Shown here: positions 17,255 through 25,679 of the stretch, one piece after another
Layout of the letters: each line of letters begins with the position of its first letter
Numbering within the stretch: position 1 is the first letter of the stretch
Translations under genes and position numbers: made by a program
Notes under the pieces: model-generated
Databases searched by the model: none
Told to the model about the DNA's origin: nothing
Seen by the model: only the letters and a program-made list of their open reading frames with translations
Assembly (NCBI GenBank): GCA_002327925.1
Contig: DCVA01000020.1
Coordinates: 78,997-142,996 of the forward strand
Length of the DNA stretch: 64,000 nt
Direction of reading: 5' to 3'
Origin: Anaerolineales bacterium UBA2200
Lineage (GTDB): Bacteria; Chloroflexota; Anaerolineae; UBA2200

Positions 17255-17932
17255 ATGGCCACGATGGTAATGATCATCGGCGGTGGTAAGGTAGGCAGCT
17301 ACCTGGCATCGCTGCTGATGTCGCAGGGTTACAGAGTCAAGGTCATCGAGCAGGATCGCGAGGAGCTGGCACGGCTCAAGCGGGACCTGCCGCCCGAGGT
17401 GCTGGTGCTGGGCAATGGCACGGATCCGAACGTCCTGGAGAGCTGCGGCATCCGTCAGGCCAACGTGGTGGCGGCCGTAACAGGGCAAGATGAAACGAAT
17501 CTGGTGGTGGCCAGTCTGGCTCGCTCCGAGTTCGGCGTGCCGCGCATCATCGGACGGGTCAACAACCCCCGCAACGCCTGGTTGTTCACGCCCGAGATGG
17601 GCATCGACGTCGCAGTGAATCAGGCCAACCTGATGGCCCATCTAATTGCCGAGGAGATGTCGCTGGGCGATATGATGACCCTGCTCAAGCTGCGTAAGGG
17701 TCAGTTCTCACTGGTCGAAGAAAAAATCGATCCGACCGCTCTGGTTGTCGGCAGGCGCGTGCGCGATGTGCAGCTACCCGAGGATTGCCAGCTCGTGGCC
17801 ATCATTCGCCAGGGGCAGCTGGTGGTCCCCCGCGGGGACACGGTGCTGCAGGGTACCGATGAGGTGCTGGCCATCGTACACGCATCACAGGTGGCACAGC
17901 TCGCGGCGATTCTGGGGCCGCAGGCGGCGTAG
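17255..17932 (+). CDS. TrkA/KTN-type RCK protein 2
   Basis: 225 residues with an excellent GGAGG ribosome site. RCK_N starts MVMIIGGGKVGSYLASLL and the acidic end of beta-2 is KVIEQD. RCK_C is at ~140-220 (VGRRVRDVQLP, GDTVLQGTDEVLAIV). It is a paralogue of the gene 22 bases upstream. Two different RCK subunits in tandem usually form hetero-octameric rings (as in some Trk systems); that is family knowledge. It is the last gene of the operon, followed by an inverted repeat. Confidence 0.92.
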   Translation: MATMVMIIGGGKVGSYLASLLMSQGYRVKVIEQDREELARLKRDLPPEVLVLGNGTDPNVLESCGIRQANVVAAVTGQDETNLVVASLARSEFGVPRIIGRVNNPRNAWLFTPEMGIDVAVNQANLMAHLIAEEMSLGDMMTLLKLRKGQFSLVEEKIDPTALVVGRRVRDVQLPEDCQLVAIIRQGQLVVPRGDTVLQGTDEVLAIVHASQVAQLAAILGPQAA

Positions 17933-17939
17933 GGTGGGC

Positions 17940-18021
17940 AGATCCTTCGCCCGGCCATACGGCCGGATCAGGATGACAGGGGACAATCTCGTCCTGTCAC
18001 CCTGAGCGGAGCGAAGAGTCT
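17940..18021. repeat. Intergenic palindromic repeat, copy 2 (inverted pair)
   Basis: Left arm 17940-17980 reads AGATCCTTCG, a GC hairpin (CCGGCC-ATAC-GGCCGG) and TCAGGATGACAGG. Right arm 17993-18021 is its inverse relative (reverse complement AGACTCTTCG ... TCAGGGTGACAGG). Between them are 12 bases. It matches the block at 6188-6226. It could fold as a large cruciform downstream of the RCK gene. Confidence 0.65.
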
Positions 18022-18092
18022 GCGACCTGACACGGATCCGTCATGCCAGCTCAAGTTTACGTAGGAGTCGCAAACTCAACAGGGAGGTGCGC

Positions 18093-19397
18093 GTGAAATC
18101 GCAGCCGAAACACAGATGGTTCGTTGTTGTCGTCTTCTTTGCCTTCATGCTCCTTCACCAGTGCGACAAGCTTCTGATCGGCCCTCTGACCTCGCAGATC
18201 ATGGCCACGTTCAACATCAACGAGGCGCAGATGGGTGCCGTGGTGACCGGCGCGCTGATCGTCGGCGCGGTCATGTATCCCCTGTGGGGATACCTCTACG
18301 ACCGCTATGCCCGCGCCAAGCTGCTGGCCATCGCCTGCTTCATCTGGGGAGCCACGACCTGGCTGAGCGCCATCGCCCCCACCTACGGCACCTTTGTGGC
18401 CACACGTGCCTCCACGGGCATCGATGACTCGAGCTATCCGGGACTGTACAGTCTGATCGCCGACTACTTTGAGCCCAAAATGCGCGGCAAGATCTATGGG
18501 GTTCTGCAGATTGCCCAGCCCATCGGCTACATGTTGGGCATGGTGTTGGGACTGTTCCTCATCAGCTCACTGGGTTGGCGTGGAATCTACTATCTAACCG
18601 GCAGTTTGGGCATCATACTGGCCTTTGTGATCTGGTTCGGGGTGCGCGAAGTCCCACGTGGCAAGTCGGAGCCGGAACTGGCCGACCTGCAGCAAATGGG
18701 CACCTACCGCTTCGAGTGGAAGAAAGCTCTGGGCCTGTTCAAAAAGCGCAGTCTGATGCTGCTGTTCGTGCAGGGATTCTTCGGTGTGTTCCCCTGGAAC
18801 GTGATCACCTACTGGTTCTTCCGCTACCTGGAGACGGAACGGCACTATTCCAGCGGGACCGTGTTTACCACCATGGCTACTGCCGTTCTGGTGCTGTCGG
18901 CCGGCTATTTCGTGGGCGGATCGCTGGGAGACTGGGCCTTCAAGCGGACGCCGAGCGGGCGAGCCCTGGTGTCGATGTTCGGTGTGCTGGCCGGGGCGGT
19001 CCTGCTCTGGCTCACCATGAGGGTGCCGATGGAGAATACGGGTCTCTTCATGATCATGCTGTGCGCCACGGCCCTGTTCATCCCGATTGCCTCTCCGAAC
19101 GTCATCTGCACGGTCTATGACATCACCCTGCCCGAAGTGCGCTCCACCGCCATGGCGGTGCAGTACTTTATCGAGTCGGCCGGTGCAGCGCTCGCGCCGT
19201 TGATGGCCGGGCTGATCGCGGTAAAGTATTCGCTGCACAGCGCCATTCTGTGGATCTGCATCTCCACCTGGCTGTTGTGCGCCATCTTCTTTGCCGTAGT
19301 GGCCCGTCTGCTGCCCGGGGACGTCCGCACCCTGCACGAGCAGCTCAAAGAGCGTGCCGAGCACGAGAAGGCCATGCTGATCGACGCCCGTTCCTGA
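18093..19397 (+). CDS. MFS transporter (Spinster/hexuronate-type)
   Basis: 434 residues and about twelve membrane helices. The start is taken as the GTG at 18093, five bases after AGGGAGG; a GTG at 18087 overlaps the ribosome site. The loop between helices 2 and 3 has GYLYDRYARAKLL, the major-facilitator signature. Helix 5 has the R-x-x-x-G region (ASTGIDDSSYPGLYSLIADYF), which resembles Spinster-like and organic-anion transporters. The substrate cannot be told. It is a single gene, separated from the RCK operon by a palindromic repeat and ended by a strong terminator. Confidence 0.88.
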   Translation: MKSQPKHRWFVVVVFFAFMLLHQCDKLLIGPLTSQIMATFNINEAQMGAVVTGALIVGAVMYPLWGYLYDRYARAKLLAIACFIWGATTWLSAIAPTYGTFVATRASTGIDDSSYPGLYSLIADYFEPKMRGKIYGVLQIAQPIGYMLGMVLGLFLISSLGWRGIYYLTGSLGIILAFVIWFGVREVPRGKSEPELADLQQMGTYRFEWKKALGLFKKRSLMLLFVQGFFGVFPWNVITYWFFRYLETERHYSSGTVFTTMATAVLVLSAGYFVGGSLGDWAFKRTPSGRALVSMFGVLAGAVLLWLTMRVPMENTGLFMIMLCATALFIPIASPNVICTVYDITLPEVRSTAMAVQYFIESAGAALAPLMAGLIAVKYSLHSAILWICISTWLLCAIFFAVVARLLPGDVRTLHEQLKERAEHEKAMLIDARS

Positions 19398-19425
19398 GGC
19401 CAGGCACAGGTACCCTGACAGCGAA

Positions 19426-19465
19426 ACACCGGTCGCGGCACAGCGCGACCGGTGTCTTCTTTTGT
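19426..19465 (+). terminator. Rho-independent terminator (MFS gene)
   Basis: A 12-bp perfect stem (ACACCGGTCGCG / CGCGACCGGTGT, loop of six) is followed by CTTCTTTTGT. It is placed between convergent genes and, with a weak T-run on the other strand, may work both ways. Confidence 0.85.
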
Positions 19466-19484
19466 CTCTGATACGATGCCCGCC

Positions 19485-22400
19485 CTAGTTGGGCGGCGCG
19501 TACTTGACGATGCGATGGTTGCCCGAGTCGGTCACGTAGATGTACCCGAACGCATCGACGACAATTCCTGACGGGGTGTTCAGCGAGGCAGCGTCGCTGC
19601 CGAACTTGCCCCACATAGCCAGGACCTGTCCCCCTCCGTCGAACTTGACGATGCGGTGGTAGTCCGGCTCGGTGATGTAGACCGATCCGAGGTTGTCGAC
19701 AGCCAGATAGGGCTTGTTGACGGGCGCCTCACTCTCCCAGCCCACCACAGGCCACTGGGCAACGTAGGTCCCCTGGCGGTCGAACTCTTGCACCCGCTGG
19801 TTCCAGACGTCGGCCACATAGACTCCGTCGGCCACATCCAGGGCCAGCCCGCAGGGCTCCCGGAACTGGCCTTCCAGCGATCCCGTGCCGCCCCACTGCT
19901 GGACGAACTCGCCATCGGCCGTATACTTGACGATGCGCTTGTTGCCCGTGTCGCTGACCAGTACGTTGCTGTCGCTGCCCACAACCACCTGCCGCGGGCC
20001 ATACAGCCACAGCGGATCGCCGAGCACACCCCCGACATCGCCAAAGGTGCCCCAGGTCTTGAGGAACTGACCATTCGAGTCGAATTTCTGGATGCGGTGG
20101 TTCCAGGTATCGGCCACATACACGTTGCCTTCCCTGTCCACGGCAATGCCCCACGGCTCCTGGAACTGACCGGCGCCAGTGCCCTGGCTGCCCCAGGCCC
20201 GCAGGAAGGTGCCGTCGGTGCTCAGCACCTGCACGCGATGGTTGCGTGTGTCAGCGACATAGATGTTGCCAGCCGCATCGAGCGCCAGGGCCTTGGGATC
20301 GTTGAACTGCCCTGTGCCGCTGCCGGATGCGCCAAAGGTTCTCAGAGCGGCCAGGTCCACCCGCTTCTTCTCATACTGATCCTCAGGCAACTCCACATCC
20401 GCTCCCGCGACCTCCGGACCAAAGTCCCAGAGCTGAGTGGCTATGTCCTTGCGCACGTAGAGAGAGAACGGGTGCACATAGGGCCACGACGTGGTGGATT
20501 GAGGATACTTCCGCGACCAGAGGATGTCCCACCAGTAGCGCCGGCGGGCGGGATCGCGCAGGTCCTTCCAGATCTTGGCAGGAGTAAAGCCGGAGTAGAT
20601 ATCCTGGTTGGGCCACCAGATCAGACGGTAGGAGCGCTTGAGGTACTTGGTCTTGAGCTGCGCCTGCACCTTCTCTTCGTTGGGCGGTCCCACGATCACC
20701 ACCTGCGGGTCGCCCGACAGGCCCGCCTCGGCGGTGAAGAAGGTGGCGTTCCGGTAGTCGCGCAGCAGCCAGACAAAGGGCCAGCTCGATTCGTTGTCGT
20801 ACGCGACTTTGAGCTCCTTATCGCCGGCGAGCCGGGCAGACATCACGTCCAGCTCGGCCATCACCAGCCCCGTGTCGGGGCTGGAATCGGCATACATCAG
20901 GAACTCGGTGGGATAGTCCTGGTTCACAAAGCTCGCGCGCAGAGCATCGCGAGCAGTCAGAGCAGCCAGCAGAATCACCACCCCCGCCAGGGTCAGGCGA
21001 CCCCAGCCGCTCCAGCCCAACCCCCGGCAGTGACGTCGCAGAAGAGAGAGGCAAACGGCCAGAACCACCAGAGAGAGCAAAAAGCGCATGGTGACCGCCA
21101 GCCGGTCGAGGGTCATCCCGGAGAAGGGCGGCGTGGGTCCCAGCCGGGCCGAGATCACGCTGACCGCCGCCAGCAGGGCCAGCGGCACCAGCAGGGCCGC
21201 GTAGAGCCCTCCCCTGGCCCGCAGGGTCGACCAGCTCGTGCGCTCCCAGAGGCGTCCCAAAAACCAACCCCCCAGCAAGCCCAGCGGCAGCACAAGGTGC
21301 ATGTTCTGCCAGGGCATCTTTTCGCCGACGACCATCCAGATGAAGAAGTTGGCCGCTGACCAGTAGATCAGGAACGGCACAAAGGGCGACAGCGGCGCCG
21401 CTTCCTCCTGCTCCTCCACGACACGTCTCGAGGGAATGCTTCTGCCGCGCCCGGGGGTGGACCTCCAGATGTAGTACACGGCAGCCAGGCCGGACAGCAG
21501 CATGGGCAGGTACTCGTAAACCCCGTTGAGGAAGAAGAAGTAGTACCAGGGTTGCCCGCCCCGGGCGACGCCCTGCTGCGAGAGCCAGTAGCCGAGCATG
21601 CCCACCATGCCTGTAGCCAGCCCGCGCGGGTTGGTGAACAGGGTGGTATAGAGCAGGATAAAGATCGAGTAATAGACCGCTGCCGAAATCAGCCAGGCCC
21701 GGCCCGAACGCCATGTTCCGATCACGGCAGAGATGGCGATCAGCAGAATGACGACCGCACCTGTGCGCAGCAACGCCGGAGAGCTGTAGTCCAGCGGGTT
21801 CAGACCGGCAACTTTGAGCAGGAGCGGCGCCGCCTGCGGCAGGACCAGCGTGCCGAGCAGGACGGCCAGATCGAACGAAGGCAGATCCTTCAGCGACTTG
21901 CGAGTACGGAACCACTCCTTCAGCAGGTAAAAGACCAGGAAGGTGCCAAAGATAAAGCCGGTGATGAAGGAGATGGCTTTACTGGAAAAGGCGACCGCCA
22001 GAGCTCCCGCCATCAGATAGAGCCAGCGCTCTCTGCGATCCTCCAGGTAGTTGAACATACAGATGGCGACGACCATGAAGGCCACCAGCAGCCAGATATC
22101 GTGGCGGAAGTAGCGGCCGCGGTACATCAGAGTCGGCGAGATGGTCAGCAGGGCCATGGCAAAGACCGTGCCCGCCCGGCCCAGCCAGCGACGCAGAGGC
22201 CACACCAGCAGCACCAGAATCACGCTAAAGAGCGCAGGCGCGATCCGGGCCTGTTCCTCGCCTATGCCGAACAGCAGGTAGAAAAACGCCACCACATGGT
22301 AGCCAAAAGGACCGTGGTAGACAGGATCGTGGTGATAACCCTGGCCTGTGACCAGCTTCCAGGATTCCCAGGCATGGATGCTCTCGTCGTGGCCGTAGGA

Positions 22401-22577
22401 ACGGTTCCCCAGATCCCAGAAACGGGTGACCACCAGCGCGGCCACGATCAGCACAATCACCACTGCCCAGCGCCCGACGGCGCCGCCTTTCGCGTGCCCC
22501 GGGGCAGCGGGGGCCGGTGCTGCCACCCTGTCCGTGCTGCTTTTTCTCCTGCGCGGCCTGAGTGTTGCTTCTTCCAT
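19485..22577 (-). CDS. TIGR03663-type GT-C membrane protein fused to NHL beta-propeller (1)
   Basis: 1030 residues from the ATG at 22577 (AGAGGA 8-9 bases before); an ATG at 22586 is an alternative. Residues ~35-560 form a polytopic GT39/PMT-like core. It has the family's hallmark acidic pair in GHDESIHAWE (D64,E65) and the HGP tripeptide (88-90), both named for TIGR03663 ('Agl23', flippase-associated). A soluble stretch follows, and then ~743-1030 carry six NHL repeats (e.g. GNIYVADTRNHRVQVL, GNVYVADTWNHRIQKF, GYIYVTDSGNHRIVKY), enough for a complete six-bladed propeller. That domain is predicted outside the membrane. The gene next door is a paralogue with the same fusion. The reaction is unproven; sugar transfer from polyprenyl phosphate is the best guess. 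Confidence 0.85.
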   Translation of the reverse strand: MEEATLRPRRRKSSTDRVAAPAPAAPGHAKGGAVGRWAVVIVLIVAALVVTRFWDLGNRSYGHDESIHAWESWKLVTGQGYHHDPVYHGPFGYHVVAFFYLLFGIGEEQARIAPALFSVILVLLVWPLRRWLGRAGTVFAMALLTISPTLMYRGRYFRHDIWLLVAFMVVAICMFNYLEDRRERWLYLMAGALAVAFSSKAISFITGFIFGTFLVFYLLKEWFRTRKSLKDLPSFDLAVLLGTLVLPQAAPLLLKVAGLNPLDYSSPALLRTGAVVILLIAISAVIGTWRSGRAWLISAAVYYSIFILLYTTLFTNPRGLATGMVGMLGYWLSQQGVARGGQPWYYFFFLNGVYEYLPMLLSGLAAVYYIWRSTPGRGRSIPSRRVVEEQEEAAPLSPFVPFLIYWSAANFFIWMVVGEKMPWQNMHLVLPLGLLGGWFLGRLWERTSWSTLRARGGLYAALLVPLALLAAVSVISARLGPTPPFSGMTLDRLAVTMRFLLSLVVLAVCLSLLRRHCRGLGWSGWGRLTLAGVVILLAALTARDALRASFVNQDYPTEFLMYADSSPDTGLVMAELDVMSARLAGDKELKVAYDNESSWPFVWLLRDYRNATFFTAEAGLSGDPQVVIVGPPNEEKVQAQLKTKYLKRSYRLIWWPNQDIYSGFTPAKIWKDLRDPARRRYWWDILWSRKYPQSTTSWPYVHPFSLYVRKDIATQLWDFGPEVAGADVELPEDQYEKKRVDLAALRTFGASGSGTGQFNDPKALALDAAGNIYVADTRNHRVQVLSTDGTFLRAWGSQGTGAGQFQEPWGIAVDREGNVYVADTWNHRIQKFDSNGQFLKTWGTFGDVGGVLGDPLWLYGPRQVVVGSDSNVLVSDTGNKRIVKYTADGEFVQQWGGTGSLEGQFREPCGLALDVADGVYVADVWNQRVQEFDRQGTYVAQWPVVGWESEAPVNKPYLAVDNLGSVYITEPDYHRIVKFDGGGQVLAMWGKFGSDAASLNTPSGIVVDAFGYIYVTDSGNHRIVKYAPPN

Positions 22578-22613
22578 CCCAACCATCCTCTTCAGAACTT
22601 GGCCTGCGTGCTC

Positions 22614-25600
22614 TTAACGCGGCGGTGCGAACTTGAGCACGCGGGCATTGCCCGAGTCGGCGACGTAGATGCCACCCTCGGCATCCAGAGCGATGCCGGA
22701 GGGCGTATTGAAGGACAGCTCATCGCTGCCATAGTTGCCCCAGACAGCCAGCACCTTGCCCGCGCCGTCGAACTTGACTACGCGGTGATAGTCGGGGGCG
22801 GTCACATAGACGGATCCCTGCGCATCCACTGCCAGATAAGGTTTGTTGACCGGCAGGTCGCTCTCCCAGCCCAGAACTGTCCACTGAGCCAGGTAGGCAC
22901 CGTTGCGGTCGAACTTTTGCACGCGGTCGTTCCAGACATCGGCAACGTAAATGTTGCCGTTGGCATCGACGGCCAACCCGCACGGCTCCAGGAGCTGTCC
23001 TTCCAGCGAGCCGACGCCACCCCACTGGGAGATGAAGGTCCCCTCGGGCGTGAATTTGACGATGCGCTTATTGCCTGTATCGCTCACCACCAGGTTGCCG
23101 CTGCCATCCACCACTATGTCACGGGGGCCGTACAGAACGTCGGTCGCACCCAGCAATCCTCCCGTATCACCAAACGTGCCCCACATGGTGACAAAGCGGC
23201 CCTGCGAATCCAGTTTCTGGATACGGTGGTTCCAGGTATCGGCCACGTAGACGTAACCGTCCTTGTCCACGGCAATGCTCCATGGCTCCTGGAACTGGCC
23301 GGCGCCGGTTCCCTGACCTCCCCAGGTCTGCAACAGCTGTCCGTCGGCGGAGTAGACCTCGATGCGATGGCTGCGTGTATTCACAACGTATACACGCCCC
23401 AGCGAGTCCACATCCACGCCCTTGGGGTCGTTCAGCTCGGCCAGGCTCCCAAAGACCACCTCAGCACCGACGTTGACGCGCTTGCTTTCGTACTCGTCCT
23501 CGGGCAGGGTGGTATCGAGCCCAGACACTTCTGGGCCTGCTACCCAGAGCCGTGCCGCCAGGTCTTTGCGCACGTACATGGCGAAACGATGGACCGACGG
23601 CCACTGCGCGGTGGATTCCGGGTAGTCGCGCCACCAGAGAATGTCCCACCAGAACTTGCGCCGCACCGGGTCCTTGAGATCACTCCACAGCTTGCGAACG
23701 GTCAGGTTGCGGTAGACATCCTCGTACGGCCACCAGATCAGGCGGTAGCTGCGGCGCATGTAACGACCGGCGAGCTGTGCCTTGATCTTGGTCTCATTGT
23801 CCAGCCCGACGATGACCACATCATGATCGCCGGACAACCCCCCGTCTCCAGTGAAGAAGGTCACGTTCTTCGTATCGCGCAGGTACCAGAAGAAGGGCTG
23901 TTGAGACTCGTTGTCATAGGCGATGCGCAGGGGCTGTTCATCGGGCAAAAGGCGGCGGATGCTTTCCAGCTCGGCCGTCACGTCGGCCGTGTCGGGCGTG
24001 GCCGCCGCGTACTGCAGGAATTCGGTGGCATAGTCCTGATTGATAAAGGTGAGCACCAGGGCTGTCCGGATGGTGGCCACGGTCAACACAACGACCACCA
24101 GGGCCAGCACAACGCGCGACCAACCCTTCCAACCGAGAGCGCGGCCGAGGGAGTAGAGCAGGGCGACGCTGATTGCCAGCACCACCAGAGAGAGCAGGAA
24201 GCGAAGCGTGACATCGAGCTGGCTGAGATCCATCCCGGCAAAGGGCCGCGGCTGGCCGCGCAGGCTCGAGATACAGACCACCGCTGAGAACAGCGCCACG
24301 GGCAGCAGCGCGAGCGCCTGAAGGTAGCCGGATTTGAGCAGCCTGCGCCAATCGGTGTGATCCCACACCTGGCCCAGGAACCACCCGCCCAGCAGGCACA
24401 GGTTCAAAGCCAGGTGCTGGTTCTGCCAGGGCATCTTCTCGGATGCCCAGGTCCAGAAGGCAAAGGTGCCCAGTGCCCAGAAGAAGATAAAGCCCACAAA
24501 GGGCATCGGACCTGTTCTCGCGGCGGCTTGCTCGAGCCCGTCTTGCTCCGGCTCCGGCTTCTCGCGACGGGGCAGCCATCGCCATGCGTAGTAGAGCACA
24601 GCGATCAGTGCCAGCAGAAGGGGCAGGAACTCGTACACCACATTGAGAAAGTAGAAATAGTACCAGGGCTGCCCGCCGCGGGCCACACCCTGCTCCCCCA
24701 GCCAGTGACCGATCATGCCCACAAAGCCGGATTCCAGACCGAGTCCGTTGGTAAACATCGTCGTGTACAGGGGAACGTAGATCGCGTAGTAGATCGCCGC
24801 CGAGATGAGCCACTCCTTGCGCTTCCACCACAGGCCCACCACAGCGGAGATGACGAACAAAACCGCCAGCACAGCGCGGGTGCGCCACAGGCCGGTGGAG
24901 CTGTAGTCCGTGGCGTCGAACTTGAGCACCATCAGCACGAGGGGCGCCAGAAGCGGCAGGGCCAGAGTGCCCATCAGCACCACAAGGTCGAACTCGGGCA
25001 AATCGCGCAAGGACCGGCGCTCCCGCCACCACCTGACCAGCAGAACCGCCAGCCAGAAGGCGCCAAAGATGGCCCCGTTGATGTAGGAATTGGCCTTGGC
25101 GCAAAAGGTGAGCGCCAGCGCGCCAGCGATCAGGTAGAGCCACTTCGACTTGCGGTCGGTAACGTAATGGAAGAATCCGATCACCATAACCATGGTCGGC
25201 GCAATCAGGAAGATGTCGTGACGGATGAAACGGCCGCGGAACATCATCGACGGCGAGAGTGTCAGCAGCAGCATGGCGGCCAGAGAACCGGCCCTGCCGA
25301 GCCATCTCCGCAGAGGCCAGACGAGTAGAACGGACAGGATGGCCAGGACGGCAGGCGCGATCCGCGCCGTGGTGTCTGTGTCGCCAAACAGGAAGTAGAC
25401 CAGAGCCGAAGCGTGATAGAGGAAGGGACCGTGGTACACCGGGTCAAATCGATACCCCTGCCCGGTGATGAGCTTCCACGGCTCCCAGGCGTGGGTACTC
25501 TCGTCGTGGCAGTAGGCGCGGTTTCCCAGATCATACAGCCGGGTAAAGACCAGCAAGAGAACCACAAGAAGGAGAACCACCTTCCAGCCGTCCAGCCGCA

Positions 25601-25667
25601 GCGCCGTGCGGAGCGGCCTGTCCAGAAAGCGGGAACGGGGGATCTTGCTGACGTTACTTCGCTCCAT
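22614..25667 (-). CDS. TIGR03663-type GT-C membrane protein fused to NHL beta-propeller (2)
   Basis: 1017 residues, a paralogue of the preceding gene across its whole length. The signature residues are CHDESTHAWE (D55,E56) and HGP (79-81). Shared inner motifs include RGRFIRHDIFL, ARGGQPWYYFYFLN, EKMPWQNQH and the post-membrane segment DPVRRKFWWDILWWRDYPES. Residues ~736-1017 are six NHL repeats. The two genes lie 36 bases apart, so this is a tandem duplication with diverged sequence rather than recent copying. AGGAG lies nine bases before the ATG. Likely cotranscribed with the GT39 gene upstream (12-base gap). Confidence 0.85.
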   Translation of the reverse strand: MERSNVSKIPRSRFLDRPLRTALRLDGWKVVLLLVVLLLVFTRLYDLGNRAYCHDESTHAWEPWKLITGQGYRFDPVYHGPFLYHASALVYFLFGDTDTTARIAPAVLAILSVLLVWPLRRWLGRAGSLAAMLLLTLSPSMMFRGRFIRHDIFLIAPTMVMVIGFFHYVTDRKSKWLYLIAGALALTFCAKANSYINGAIFGAFWLAVLLVRWWRERRSLRDLPEFDLVVLMGTLALPLLAPLVLMVLKFDATDYSSTGLWRTRAVLAVLFVISAVVGLWWKRKEWLISAAIYYAIYVPLYTTMFTNGLGLESGFVGMIGHWLGEQGVARGGQPWYYFYFLNVVYEFLPLLLALIAVLYYAWRWLPRREKPEPEQDGLEQAAARTGPMPFVGFIFFWALGTFAFWTWASEKMPWQNQHLALNLCLLGGWFLGQVWDHTDWRRLLKSGYLQALALLPVALFSAVVCISSLRGQPRPFAGMDLSQLDVTLRFLLSLVVLAISVALLYSLGRALGWKGWSRVVLALVVVVLTVATIRTALVLTFINQDYATEFLQYAAATPDTADVTAELESIRRLLPDEQPLRIAYDNESQQPFFWYLRDTKNVTFFTGDGGLSGDHDVVIVGLDNETKIKAQLAGRYMRRSYRLIWWPYEDVYRNLTVRKLWSDLKDPVRRKFWWDILWWRDYPESTAQWPSVHRFAMYVRKDLAARLWVAGPEVSGLDTTLPEDEYESKRVNVGAEVVFGSLAELNDPKGVDVDSLGRVYVVNTRSHRIEVYSADGQLLQTWGGQGTGAGQFQEPWSIAVDKDGYVYVADTWNHRIQKLDSQGRFVTMWGTFGDTGGLLGATDVLYGPRDIVVDGSGNLVVSDTGNKRIVKFTPEGTFISQWGGVGSLEGQLLEPCGLAVDANGNIYVADVWNDRVQKFDRNGAYLAQWTVLGWESDLPVNKPYLAVDAQGSVYVTAPDYHRVVKFDGAGKVLAVWGNYGSDELSFNTPSGIALDAEGGIYVADSGNARVLKFAPPR

Positions 25668-25679
25668 ATGTCAACACTC

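Noticed and set aside
17940..18021. Rho-independent terminator for the RCK operon
   Set aside because: The hairpins lack a T-run and match a dispersed repeat instead; a termination role is possible but not shown.
19656..24287. Long plus-strand open frames opposite the TIGR03663-NHL genes (e.g. 19656-21359 and 21552-24287)
   Set aside because: They are antisense shadows caused by high GC and the codon pattern of the minus-strand genes: His/Gln/Arg/Gly-rich, no ribosome sites, no domains.
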